64,000 nt of DNA, from positions 1 through 64,000 of the forward strand of contig NZ_JBHUWD010000015.1 of NCBI RefSeq assembly GCF_042670205.1, in the 5' to 3' direction. Shown in pieces: positions 43,370-50,367 of the stretch; the first letter of the stretch is position 1; every line of letters starts with the position of its first letter. The translations under genes were made by a program, and so were the position numbers. The stretch comes from Luteimicrobium sp042670205 (GTDB lineage: Bacteria > Actinomycetota > Actinomycetes > Actinomycetales > Cellulomonadaceae). The notes under the pieces are model-generated. The model searched no databases. It saw only the letters and a program-made list of their open reading frames with translations, and was not told the origin of the DNA.

Positions 43370-44395
43370 ATGAGCGATTCTCCGGTCGAGAACTCGCTGG
43401 CTGTGCAGGACCAGGATTCGACCGCGAATCTCTCCACCACCGGGGACGGCGCGAAGTCCGCGCCGTCCCCGGCGGCCCGCCGTCGGCGCGGGATCGGATG
43501 GAGGCAGCGGCTCGAGATCACGCTCCTGTCGGGCCCGGCGATCATCGTCTTCATCGGCTTCGTCATCCTGCCGGTCGTGCTGGCCGCGTACTACGGGTTC
43601 TACAAGTGGAAGGGCTTCGGGGCCCCCACCGACTTCGTCGGCCTCCACAACTACGTCATCATCCTCAAGGACCCCGAGTTCCACTCGGCGCTCCTGCACA
43701 ACGGCTTCATCCTCGTGCTGTCCCTGATCATCCAGGGGCCCGTCGGGATCCTGCTGGCGCTCCTGCTCAACCGCAAGATGCGGGGACGCTCCCTCATCCG
43801 CGTCCTGATCTTCGTGCCGTGGGTCGTCTCGGAGGTCATCGCGGGCACCGGCTGGAGCCTCATGCTCCAGACCGACGGCGCGGTCAACGACCTCCTGTCG
43901 AAGATCGGCCTCGGCCACTTCCAGGCCGAGTGGCTGTCCGACCCGCACATCGCGCTGTGGTCGCTCATGGCGATCCTCACGTGGAAGTACATCGGGTTCG
44001 CCGTGATCCTGTTCATGGCCGGCCTGCAGAACATCCCCGAGGAGCTCTACGAGGCCGCCTCGCTCGACGGCGCCAGCTACTGGCAGACGCAGCGCACCAT
44101 CACGCTGCCGCTGCTCGGCCCGACGATCCGGATCTGGGCGTTCCTGTCGATCATCGGGTCGCTGCAGCTCTTCGACCTCGTCTACATCGTGTGGGGCCAG
44201 TACGTCGCCGGCACCGCGGGCGTCTCGACGATGGCGACCTACATGGTCCAGTACGGCCGCAACGCCGGGAACTTCGGCTACGGCTCGGCCGTCGCCGTCG
44301 TCCTGTTCCTCATCTCCCTGATCGTCGCGCTCGTCTACCAGCGCTTCGTGCTGCGCCGCGACACCGAGGGCGCCCTCACCGGAAGGAGCAAGTGA
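43370..44395 (+). CDS. sugar ABC transporter permease (MalF type)
   Basis: A 341-residue inner-membrane permease with six or so membrane segments. The EAA loop is IPEELYEAASLDGASYWQTQ, which docks on the ATPase. No ATPase gene is in the operon, so it would use a shared MsiK-like ATPase, usual in actinobacteria. The stop overlaps the next start (TGATG). Confidence 0.93.
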   Translation: MSDSPVENSLAVQDQDSTANLSTTGDGAKSAPSPAARRRRGIGWRQRLEITLLSGPAIIVFIGFVILPVVLAAYYGFYKWKGFGAPTDFVGLHNYVIILKDPEFHSALLHNGFILVLSLIIQGPVGILLALLLNRKMRGRSLIRVLIFVPWVVSEVIAGTGWSLMLQTDGAVNDLLSKIGLGHFQAEWLSDPHIALWSLMAILTWKYIGFAVILFMAGLQNIPEELYEAASLDGASYWQTQRTITLPLLGPTIRIWAFLSIIGSLQLFDLVYIVWGQYVAGTAGVSTMATYMVQYGRNAGNFGYGSAVAVVLFLISLIVALVYQRFVLRRDTEGALTGRSK

Positions 44396-45279
44396 TGGCC
44401 GCCACCACCGTCGCCCCGACCGGGGCCGCGACCCCCGAGATCCCCGTCCGCAAGAACAAGAAGGTCGCCTGGGGCAGCCCGACGACGTACTTCATCGCGC
44501 TGCTCCTCGTCGCGGTGACGCTCGCCCCCGTCGCCTACATCGTGCTGGGCGGCTTCCGGACGAACGCCCAGATCACGACGAACCCGTCGGGCCTGCCGTC
44601 GCCGTGGGTCGCGAAGAACTACACGAGCGTGCTGCAGAACTCGGTGTTCTGGCAGCAGCTCGGCAACTCGACCCTGGTGGCCCTCGTGACCACCGCGGGC
44701 GTCGTCGTCCTCGGGGTCATGGCCAGCTACGTGCTCGCCCGGTACCGCTTCCGCGGGCGCGGCGCCATGTACTCGCTGTTCGCGGCCGGGCTCATGTTCC
44801 CGATCACGGTCGCGATCACGCCGCTGTACATCCTCATCAAGAACATCGGCCTCATCAACAACCTGGGCGGCGTGATCCTCCCGCAGATCGCGTTCGCGCT
44901 GCCGACCACGATCATCATCCTGGTGCCGTTCCTGCGCGCCATCCCCGAGGAGATCGAGGAGGCGGCGTGGCTGGACGGCTGCGGCCGGCTCGGCTTCTTC
45001 TTCCGGATGGTCCTGCGGCTCTCCCTGCCGGGCGTCCTGACGACCGGCATCCTCGCGTTCGTCGCGAGCTGGAACAGCTACATCCTGCCGCTGTTCGTCC
45101 TCAACGACCTCGGGAAGTACACGCTGCCGCTCGGCGTGCAGGCGTTCTCGTCGCAGTACTCCCAGGACACGGCCCAGGTGCTCGCGTTCACGTCCCTGTC
45201 GATGATCCCGGCGCTCGTCTTCTTCTCGCTCTTCGAGCGCCGCATCGTCGGCGGTCTGCAGGGGGCGGTGAAGGGATGA
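44395..45279 (+). CDS. sugar ABC transporter permease (MalG type)
   Basis: A 294-residue permease with six membrane segments and the EAA loop IPEEIEEAAWLDGCGRLGFF. It pairs with the upstream permease. The ATG at 44395 overlaps the previous stop, and its own stop overlaps the GH3 start. Confidence 0.93.
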   Translation: MAATTVAPTGAATPEIPVRKNKKVAWGSPTTYFIALLLVAVTLAPVAYIVLGGFRTNAQITTNPSGLPSPWVAKNYTSVLQNSVFWQQLGNSTLVALVTTAGVVVLGVMASYVLARYRFRGRGAMYSLFAAGLMFPITVAITPLYILIKNIGLINNLGGVILPQIAFALPTTIIILVPFLRAIPEEIEEAAWLDGCGRLGFFFRMVLRLSLPGVLTTGILAFVASWNSYILPLFVLNDLGKYTLPLGVQAFSSQYSQDTAQVLAFTSLSMIPALVFFSLFERRIVGGLQGAVKG

Positions 45280-47576
45280 GCCACCTCACCAGCCAGCAGG
45301 AGGAGCGCGCCCGTGAGCTCCTCGCGCGCATGACCCTCGAGGAGAAGCTCGCACAGGTCGTCGGCTTCTGGGAGAAGGAGGACGGCGAGGCGGTCGCACC
45401 GCTCCAGGGCGAGTTCGGCGCCACGTCCGGCCTCGACGACTTCGCGCGCGACGGCCTCGGCCACCTCACGCGCGCCTACGGGACCCGTCCCGTCGACGCC
45501 GGGGAGCGCGCGGCCTGGCTGCGCGGCTTCCAGCGGCGGCTCGTCGAGCAGACCCGTCTGGGCATCCCCGCGATCGTGCACGAGGAGTGCCTCACCGGGC
45601 TCTCCGCGTGGGGCGCGACGACCTTCCCCACGCCGGTCGCGTGGGGCGCGTCGTTCGACCCCGAGCTCGTCGAGGAGATGGGCGCCGCGATCGGCGCGTC
45701 CATGCGTGCGCTCGGCATCCACCAGGGCCTCGCGCCCGTGCTCGACGTCGTCCGCGACCCCCGCTGGGGCCGCGTCGAGGAGTGCATCTCCGAGGACCCG
45801 TACGTCGTCGGCACGGTCGGCACGTCCTACGTGCGCGGGCTCCAGTCCGCGGGCGTCCACGCGACGCTCAAGCACTTCGTCGGCTACTCGGCGTCGCAGG
45901 CGGGCCGCAACTTCGCACCGGTCCACGTCGGCCCCCGCGAGCTCGCTGACGTGCTGCTGCCACCCTTCGAGATGGCGGTGCTCGACGGCGAGGTCCGGTC
46001 GGTCATGAGCGCCTACACCGAGATCGACGGCGTCCCCGTCGCCTCGAACCCCGAGCTGCTCACCGGCGTCCTCCGCGACACCTGGGGCTTCGACGGGACC
46101 GTCGTCGCCGACTACTTCGGCGTCGCGTTCCTGCATCACCTCCACCACGTCGCCGACTCGCTCGGCGAGGCGGCGGGCCAGGCGCTCGCGGCGGGCGTGG
46201 ACGTCGAGCTCCCCACGGGTGACGCGTACCTCGCGCCGCTCGCCGAGCGCGTGCGGTCCGGTGCGGTCGACGAGGCGCTCGTCGACCGGGCGGTGCTGCG
46301 CGTGCTGCGCGAGAAGGCAGAGCTCGGGCTCCTCGACCCGGGGTTCGCCGCCGGGCTCCAGGAGGCGGACGGCGCGCCCGCGCCGATCGACCTCGACCCG
46401 CCCGAGCACCGCGCTCTCGCGCTGCGCCTGGCCGAGGAGTCCGTCGTGCTCGTGACCAACGACGGGACGCTGCCGCTGGCCGGTCCGGGCCGCACCGCGC
46501 CCGGCCGGGTCGCGGTGATCGGACCGAACGCGGACCGCTCGGATGCCCTGTTCGGCTGCTACTCGTTCGTCAACCACGTGCTCGCGCAGCATCCCGGGGT
46601 CGAGCCGCGGATCGACGCGCCCACGGTCCTCGAGGCCCTGCGCGCCGAGCTCGACGGCACCGAGCTCGTGGTCGCGACGGGCAGCCACGTCGACGACGAC
46701 GACCGGTCCGGATTCGCGGAGGCGGTGGACGCGGCCCGCGGCGCCGACGTCGCGGTCGTCGTCGTGGGGGACCAGGCCGGCCTGTTCGGCCGCGGGACCT
46801 CCGGCGAGGGCTGCGACACCGACGACCTCGAGCTGCCGGGCGTCCAGCGCGAGCTGGTCGAGGAGGTCCTCGCGACCGGCACCCCCGTGGTCCTCGTCCT
46901 GCTCACCGGCCGCCCGTACGCGGTGGGCTGGGCGATCGAGCGCTGCGCCGCGGTCGTGCAGACGTTCTTCCCGGGCGAGGAAGGCGGTACCGCGCTCGCG
47001 CGGGTGCTCGCCGGCCGGGTCAACCCGTCGGGGCGGCTGCCTGTCAGCCTCCCGCGGTCGGCCGGGGCGCAGCCGTACTCGTACCTGCACCCCGCGCTGG
47101 GCGAGGGAGACGAGGTCAGCAACCTGCCCACGACCGCGCCCGCCCCCTTCGGGCACGGCCTGTCGTACACGACGTTCGAGCACACCGACCTCGAGGTCGG
47201 GGGCGAGACGCCGACCGACGGCGTCCTCGGCGTGCGCGTCCGCGTCACCAACACGGGCGACCGGGCGGGCGACGACGTCGTGCAGCTCTACGGCCGCGAC
47301 CTCGTCGCCTCGGTGACGAGGCCCGTGGCCCAGCTGCTCGGCTACCGGCGCCTCCACCTCGAGGCGGGGGAGTCGGCCGTCGTCGAGCTCCGCGTCCCGA
47401 CGACGCGGCTCGCGTTCGCGGGCCGCGACCTGGCCCGCGTCGTCGAGCCGGGCGAGATCGACCTCTGGGTCGGGACGAGCGCCGTCCGGGACGTGCAGGT
47501 GCGCACGCGCCTCGTCGGCGACGTGCACCACGTCGACGTGTCCTCGCCGCGCTGGACCACGGCGGAGGTCCGGTGA
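45276..47576 (+). CDS. glycoside hydrolase family 3 (beta-xylosidase/glucosidase)
   Basis: A 766-residue GH3 enzyme with no signal peptide, so cytoplasmic. The nucleophile is D279 in VVADYFGVA, where many GH3 have SDW. KHFVGY and RWGRVEECISEDPYVVGTV are conserved substrate-pocket segments. A C-terminal fibronectin-III-like domain follows the second domain (GEEGGTALARVLAGRVNPSGRLP). It would cleave imported oligosaccharides. Pairing with a GH10 xylanase favours beta-xylosidase activity. ATG at 45276 overlaps the permease stop. Confidence 0.92.
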   Translation: MSHLTSQQEERARELLARMTLEEKLAQVVGFWEKEDGEAVAPLQGEFGATSGLDDFARDGLGHLTRAYGTRPVDAGERAAWLRGFQRRLVEQTRLGIPAIVHEECLTGLSAWGATTFPTPVAWGASFDPELVEEMGAAIGASMRALGIHQGLAPVLDVVRDPRWGRVEECISEDPYVVGTVGTSYVRGLQSAGVHATLKHFVGYSASQAGRNFAPVHVGPRELADVLLPPFEMAVLDGEVRSVMSAYTEIDGVPVASNPELLTGVLRDTWGFDGTVVADYFGVAFLHHLHHVADSLGEAAGQALAAGVDVELPTGDAYLAPLAERVRSGAVDEALVDRAVLRVLREKAELGLLDPGFAAGLQEADGAPAPIDLDPPEHRALALRLAEESVVLVTNDGTLPLAGPGRTAPGRVAVIGPNADRSDALFGCYSFVNHVLAQHPGVEPRIDAPTVLEALRAELDGTELVVATGSHVDDDDRSGFAEAVDAARGADVAVVVVGDQAGLFGRGTSGEGCDTDDLELPGVQRELVEEVLATGTPVVLVLLTGRPYAVGWAIERCAAVVQTFFPGEEGGTALARVLAGRVNPSGRLPVSLPRSAGAQPYSYLHPALGEGDEVSNLPTTAPAPFGHGLSYTTFEHTDLEVGGETPTDGVLGVRVRVTNTGDRAGDDVVQLYGRDLVASVTRPVAQLLGYRRLHLEAGESAVVELRVPTTRLAFAGRDLARVVEPGEIDLWVGTSAVRDVQVRTRLVGDVHHVDVSSPRWTTAEVR

Positions 47577-48868
47577 GCGTCGTCGCGGCGACCGCCGCGA
47601 CGGACCCGCGGTACGCCCACCGGGTCGGGCAGGCGCGCGTGCGCGTCCTCGACCCGGCCGGGCGGCCTCGGGCCGGCGAGCTCGTGACCGTCGCGCAGAA
47701 GGCGCACGCGTTCGGCTTCGGCTGCACGGGCGCCGACCTCCTGCACCTCGCGGGCGTGGGCGACGAGCGCGGCCCCGGCGAGGAGCCGGCGGCCGCGGCC
47801 GTCGTCGCCCAGTGGCTGGGGCTGTTCGACACCGCGACGCTGCCGTTCTACTGGGCACGGTTCGAGCCCGTCGAGGGCCGGCCCGACACCGACCGGATGC
47901 TGCGCGCCGCACGGTGGTTCGTCGAACGGGGCGTCACCGTCAAGGGGCACCCGCTCGTCTGGCACACGCTCGCGCCGTCGTGGCTGCTCGGCCGGTCCGA
48001 CGGCGAGGTCGAGGACGCGATCCGGGCCAGGATCACGCGGGACGTCACCGCGTTCGCCGGGCTCGTCGACCTGTGGGACGCGATCAACGAGGTCGTGATC
48101 CTGCCGGTCTTCGACAAGGAGGACAACGCCGTCACACGGCTCGCGCAGTCGCGCGGACGGGTCGAGACGGTCCGCCTCGCGTTCGACACCGCGCGCGCCG
48201 CCAACCCGGCCGCCCGGCTCGTGCTCAACGACTTCGACCTGTCGGAGGACTACGAGCACCTCGTCGAGGACTGCCTCGAGGCGGGGATCCGGATCGACGC
48301 CCTGGGCCTCCAGACGCACATGCACCAGGGCTTCCGGGGCGCGGACGCGATCCAGCAGATCCTCGACCGGTTCGGCCGGTTCGGGCTCCCGCTCCAGCTC
48401 ACCGAGACGTCGCTCGTGTCCGGCGAGCTCATGCCGCCCGAGATCGTCGACCTCAACGACTTCCAGGTCGACGACTGGCCGTCCACGCCCCAGGGCGAGG
48501 AACGGCAGCGGGACGAGGTCGTCGCGCACTACGAGACCGTCGTCGCGCACCCCGCGGTCGAGTCCCTCACGTACTGGGGGATGACCGACGCCACCGCGTG
48601 GCTCGGGGCGCCGTCCGGCCTCGTCCGGCGGGACGGCACCCCGAAGCCCGCCTACGACGCGCTGCGCGGGCTCGTCCGCGGGCAGTGGTGGCTGCCGCCG
48701 ACGACCGTCCGCACGGACGACGACGGCACCCTCGAGGTCCGCGGCTTCGCGGGCCGGTACGCGGTGTCCGCCGGTGTCGCCCCCGAGGCGGCCGGCCCCC
48801 TGGCCCCGGCCGGAGCCACGCTCGAGGTGGCGCCCGGGGAGAGCCGGGCGGACGTCGTCCTCGGCTGA
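47573..48868 (+). CDS. glycoside hydrolase family 10 endo-xylanase, intracellular
   Basis: A 431-residue GH10 protein. The acid/base is E173 in WDAINE and the nucleophile is E278 in LTETS. KGHPLVWHTLAPSW and LVLNDFDL are GH10 core motifs. It has no signal peptide or carbohydrate-binding module, so it should act on xylo-oligosaccharides inside the cell rather than on polymer. GTG at 47573 overlaps the GH3 stop. A perfect hairpin ends the operon four bases after the stop. Confidence 0.92.
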   Translation: MSVVAATAATDPRYAHRVGQARVRVLDPAGRPRAGELVTVAQKAHAFGFGCTGADLLHLAGVGDERGPGEEPAAAAVVAQWLGLFDTATLPFYWARFEPVEGRPDTDRMLRAARWFVERGVTVKGHPLVWHTLAPSWLLGRSDGEVEDAIRARITRDVTAFAGLVDLWDAINEVVILPVFDKEDNAVTRLAQSRGRVETVRLAFDTARAANPAARLVLNDFDLSEDYEHLVEDCLEAGIRIDALGLQTHMHQGFRGADAIQQILDRFGRFGLPLQLTETSLVSGELMPPEIVDLNDFQVDDWPSTPQGEERQRDEVVAHYETVVAHPAVESLTYWGMTDATAWLGAPSGLVRRDGTPKPAYDALRGLVRGQWWLPPTTVRTDDDGTLEVRGFAGRYAVSAGVAPEAAGPLAPAGATLEVAPGESRADVVLG

Positions 48869-48871
48869 CAC

Positions 48872-48902
48872 GTGCCGCGCGCGGTATCACCGCGCGCGGC
48901 AC
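48872..48902 (+). terminator. terminator of the xylo-oligosaccharide operon
   Basis: GTGCCGCGCGCGG (48872-48884) pairs perfectly with CCGCGCGCGGCAC (48890-48902) over a TATCA loop, just past the GH10 stop. It lacks a T-run, which is common in high-GC terminators. Confidence 0.82.
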
Positions 48903-48981
48903 CGCCCTCCATCCCCGCAAGACGCCGACCACCGGGCTCGACCCGGCGGCCGGCCCGGGCGGTCGGGTCGAGGAGGACACG

Positions 48982-50124
48982 ATGAAACGGCTCGTGGTGT
49001 GCTGCGACGGCACGTGGGGCTCGCCGGTGAACGCGAGCGTCACCAACATCGAGAAGATCGCGCGCGCGATCCGGACCGACAAGCCCGTCGAGGGCGTGCA
49101 GCAGATGGTCTTCTACGTCGGCGGGGTCGGGGCGCGCGGCTACCTCGCGGACAAGATCCTCGGCGGCGCGTGGGGCTACGGGATCACGACGAACGTCGTC
49201 GAGGGCTACCGCGTCATCGCGATGAACTACGACCCCGGCGACGAGATCTTCGTGTTCGGGTTCTCGCGCGGCGCGTACACGGCGCGGTCGGTCGCGGGGA
49301 TGATCTCCTCGGTCGGGCTGCTGCGGCCCGAGTCGCTGCTCCGCGACGGGCTCGCCAAGGCCGAGCGTGCGTACCGCGACTACGGTCCGGACGGCAAGGA
49401 ACGGCGGGCCGCGTTCCGGACCGCGAACTGCTACGACAGCACCCCGATCACGTTCCTCGGCGTCTTCGACACCGTCGGCGCGCTCGGCGTCCCGCTCCCG
49501 TTCCTGCGCAAGGCCAAGTTCCACGACGTGACGCTGTCGGCGTCGGTGCGGTGCGCGCGACAGGCGCTGTCCATCGACGACCGGCGCATCAAGTTCGAGC
49601 CCAGCCTGTGGGAGGTGCCCGCCGACGAGCCGCCCGGGCGCGTCAAGCAGGTGTGGTTCCCCGGCTCGCACAGCGAGGTGGGCGGCGGGACCGCGAACCG
49701 TGGGCTGTCCGACGTCGCGCTGCGCTGGATGGTCGGCGAGGCCGCGGAGGTGGGGCTGGTCGTCGACCCGGACCGGATCGAGGCGCAGGTCGAGCCCGAG
49801 GCGCGGTTCGTCAGCCACCCCGGCCCCGGGCCGCTGTTCGGGACGCTCAACCTGTTCAGCGCCCTGCACCGTCACCCGCGCTTCCGGCGCGGGCGAGGGC
49901 ACTGGCGGCGCGCGCTCGACGGGATCGAGGCGCCCCACGCGCCCGCCCTCGTCTACCGGACGACGATCGCCGAGCACGCCGACCGGATGAGCCGCGTCGA
50001 GGGCTCCGCGTACCAGCGCGACGCCGTGAACATCGGTTGGTGGCGGGCGCGCGTCGGCGGCGCGCTGCCGGTCGAGCCGATCGCTTGCGAGGCGCACGAC
50101 GACCGCCAGGTCGAGCTCGTCTGA
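48982..50124 (+). CDS. DUF2235 alpha/beta hydrolase
   Basis: A 380-residue protein of the DUF2235 family. It opens with LVVCCDGTWGSP, and the nucleophile elbow is GFSRGAYTARS with S95. SHSEVGGG and LFGTLNLFSALH are further family segments. The same catalytic core is found in Tle1 phospholipase effectors of type VI secretion, but this protein stands alone, lacks a signal peptide, and a Gram-positive has no such secretion system. A phospholipase or esterase role is possible. ATG at 48982 follows GAGGAGGA. Confidence 0.85.
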   Translation: MKRLVVCCDGTWGSPVNASVTNIEKIARAIRTDKPVEGVQQMVFYVGGVGARGYLADKILGGAWGYGITTNVVEGYRVIAMNYDPGDEIFVFGFSRGAYTARSVAGMISSVGLLRPESLLRDGLAKAERAYRDYGPDGKERRAAFRTANCYDSTPITFLGVFDTVGALGVPLPFLRKAKFHDVTLSASVRCARQALSIDDRRIKFEPSLWEVPADEPPGRVKQVWFPGSHSEVGGGTANRGLSDVALRWMVGEAAEVGLVVDPDRIEAQVEPEARFVSHPGPGPLFGTLNLFSALHRHPRFRRGRGHWRRALDGIEAPHAPALVYRTTIAEHADRMSRVEGSAYQRDAVNIGWWRARVGGALPVEPIACEAHDDRQVELV

Positions 50125-50132
50125 CCGCCCCA

Positions 50133-50170
50133 CCCCGCGAAGTACTCCGGATGCCGGGGACTTCGCGGGG
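50133..50170 (+). terminator. hairpin after DUF2235
   Basis: CCCCGCGAAGT (50133-50143) pairs perfectly with ACTTCGCGGGG (50160-50170) nine bases past the DUF2235 stop. It overlaps the first unit of the 29-bp tandem array, which may have grown from it. Confidence 0.7.
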
Positions 50171-50284
50171 TATGCGGGATGCCGGGGTACTTCGCGAGGT
50201 ATGCGGGATGCCGGGGTGCGTCGCGAGGTATGCGGGATGCCGGGGTACCTCGCGAGGTATGCGGGATGCCGGGGTACGTCGCGC
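50142..50284. repeat. 29-bp tandem array, about five copies
   Basis: The unit begins TATGCGGGATGCCGGGG and recurs at 50171, 50200, 50229 and 50258, exactly 29 bases apart, after a diverged copy at 50142. The only differing bases fall in the TACTTC position (TACTTC, TGCGTC, TACCTC, TACGTC) and the array ends. There are no spacers. It is intergenic between DUF2235 and ppc and does not encode a protein. Confidence 0.93.
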
Positions 50285-50287
50285 TCG

Positions 50288-50334
50288 GACGACGACGGCG
50301 CCGCACCCGGGCGGGGAGCGGCGCCGTCGTCGTC
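50288..50334. terminator. strong bidirectional hairpin between DUF2235 and ppc
   Basis: GACGACGACGGCGCCGC (50288-50304) pairs perfectly over 17 bp with 50318-50334 around a 13-nt loop. It lies 34 bases past the ppc stop (minus strand) and after the tandem array, so it can end both transcripts. Confidence 0.88.
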
Positions 50335-50367
50335 GGCGTGGCCGGGGCGTGCGCCCCGGGCACGCGG

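Noticed and set aside
48982..50124. Type VI secretion effector
   Set aside because: The organism is Gram-positive by all other evidence and no secretion or immunity genes accompany it.
50142..50284. 29-bp repeats looked like a CRISPR array
   Set aside because: The copies are contiguous, with no spacers, and no cas genes are nearby.
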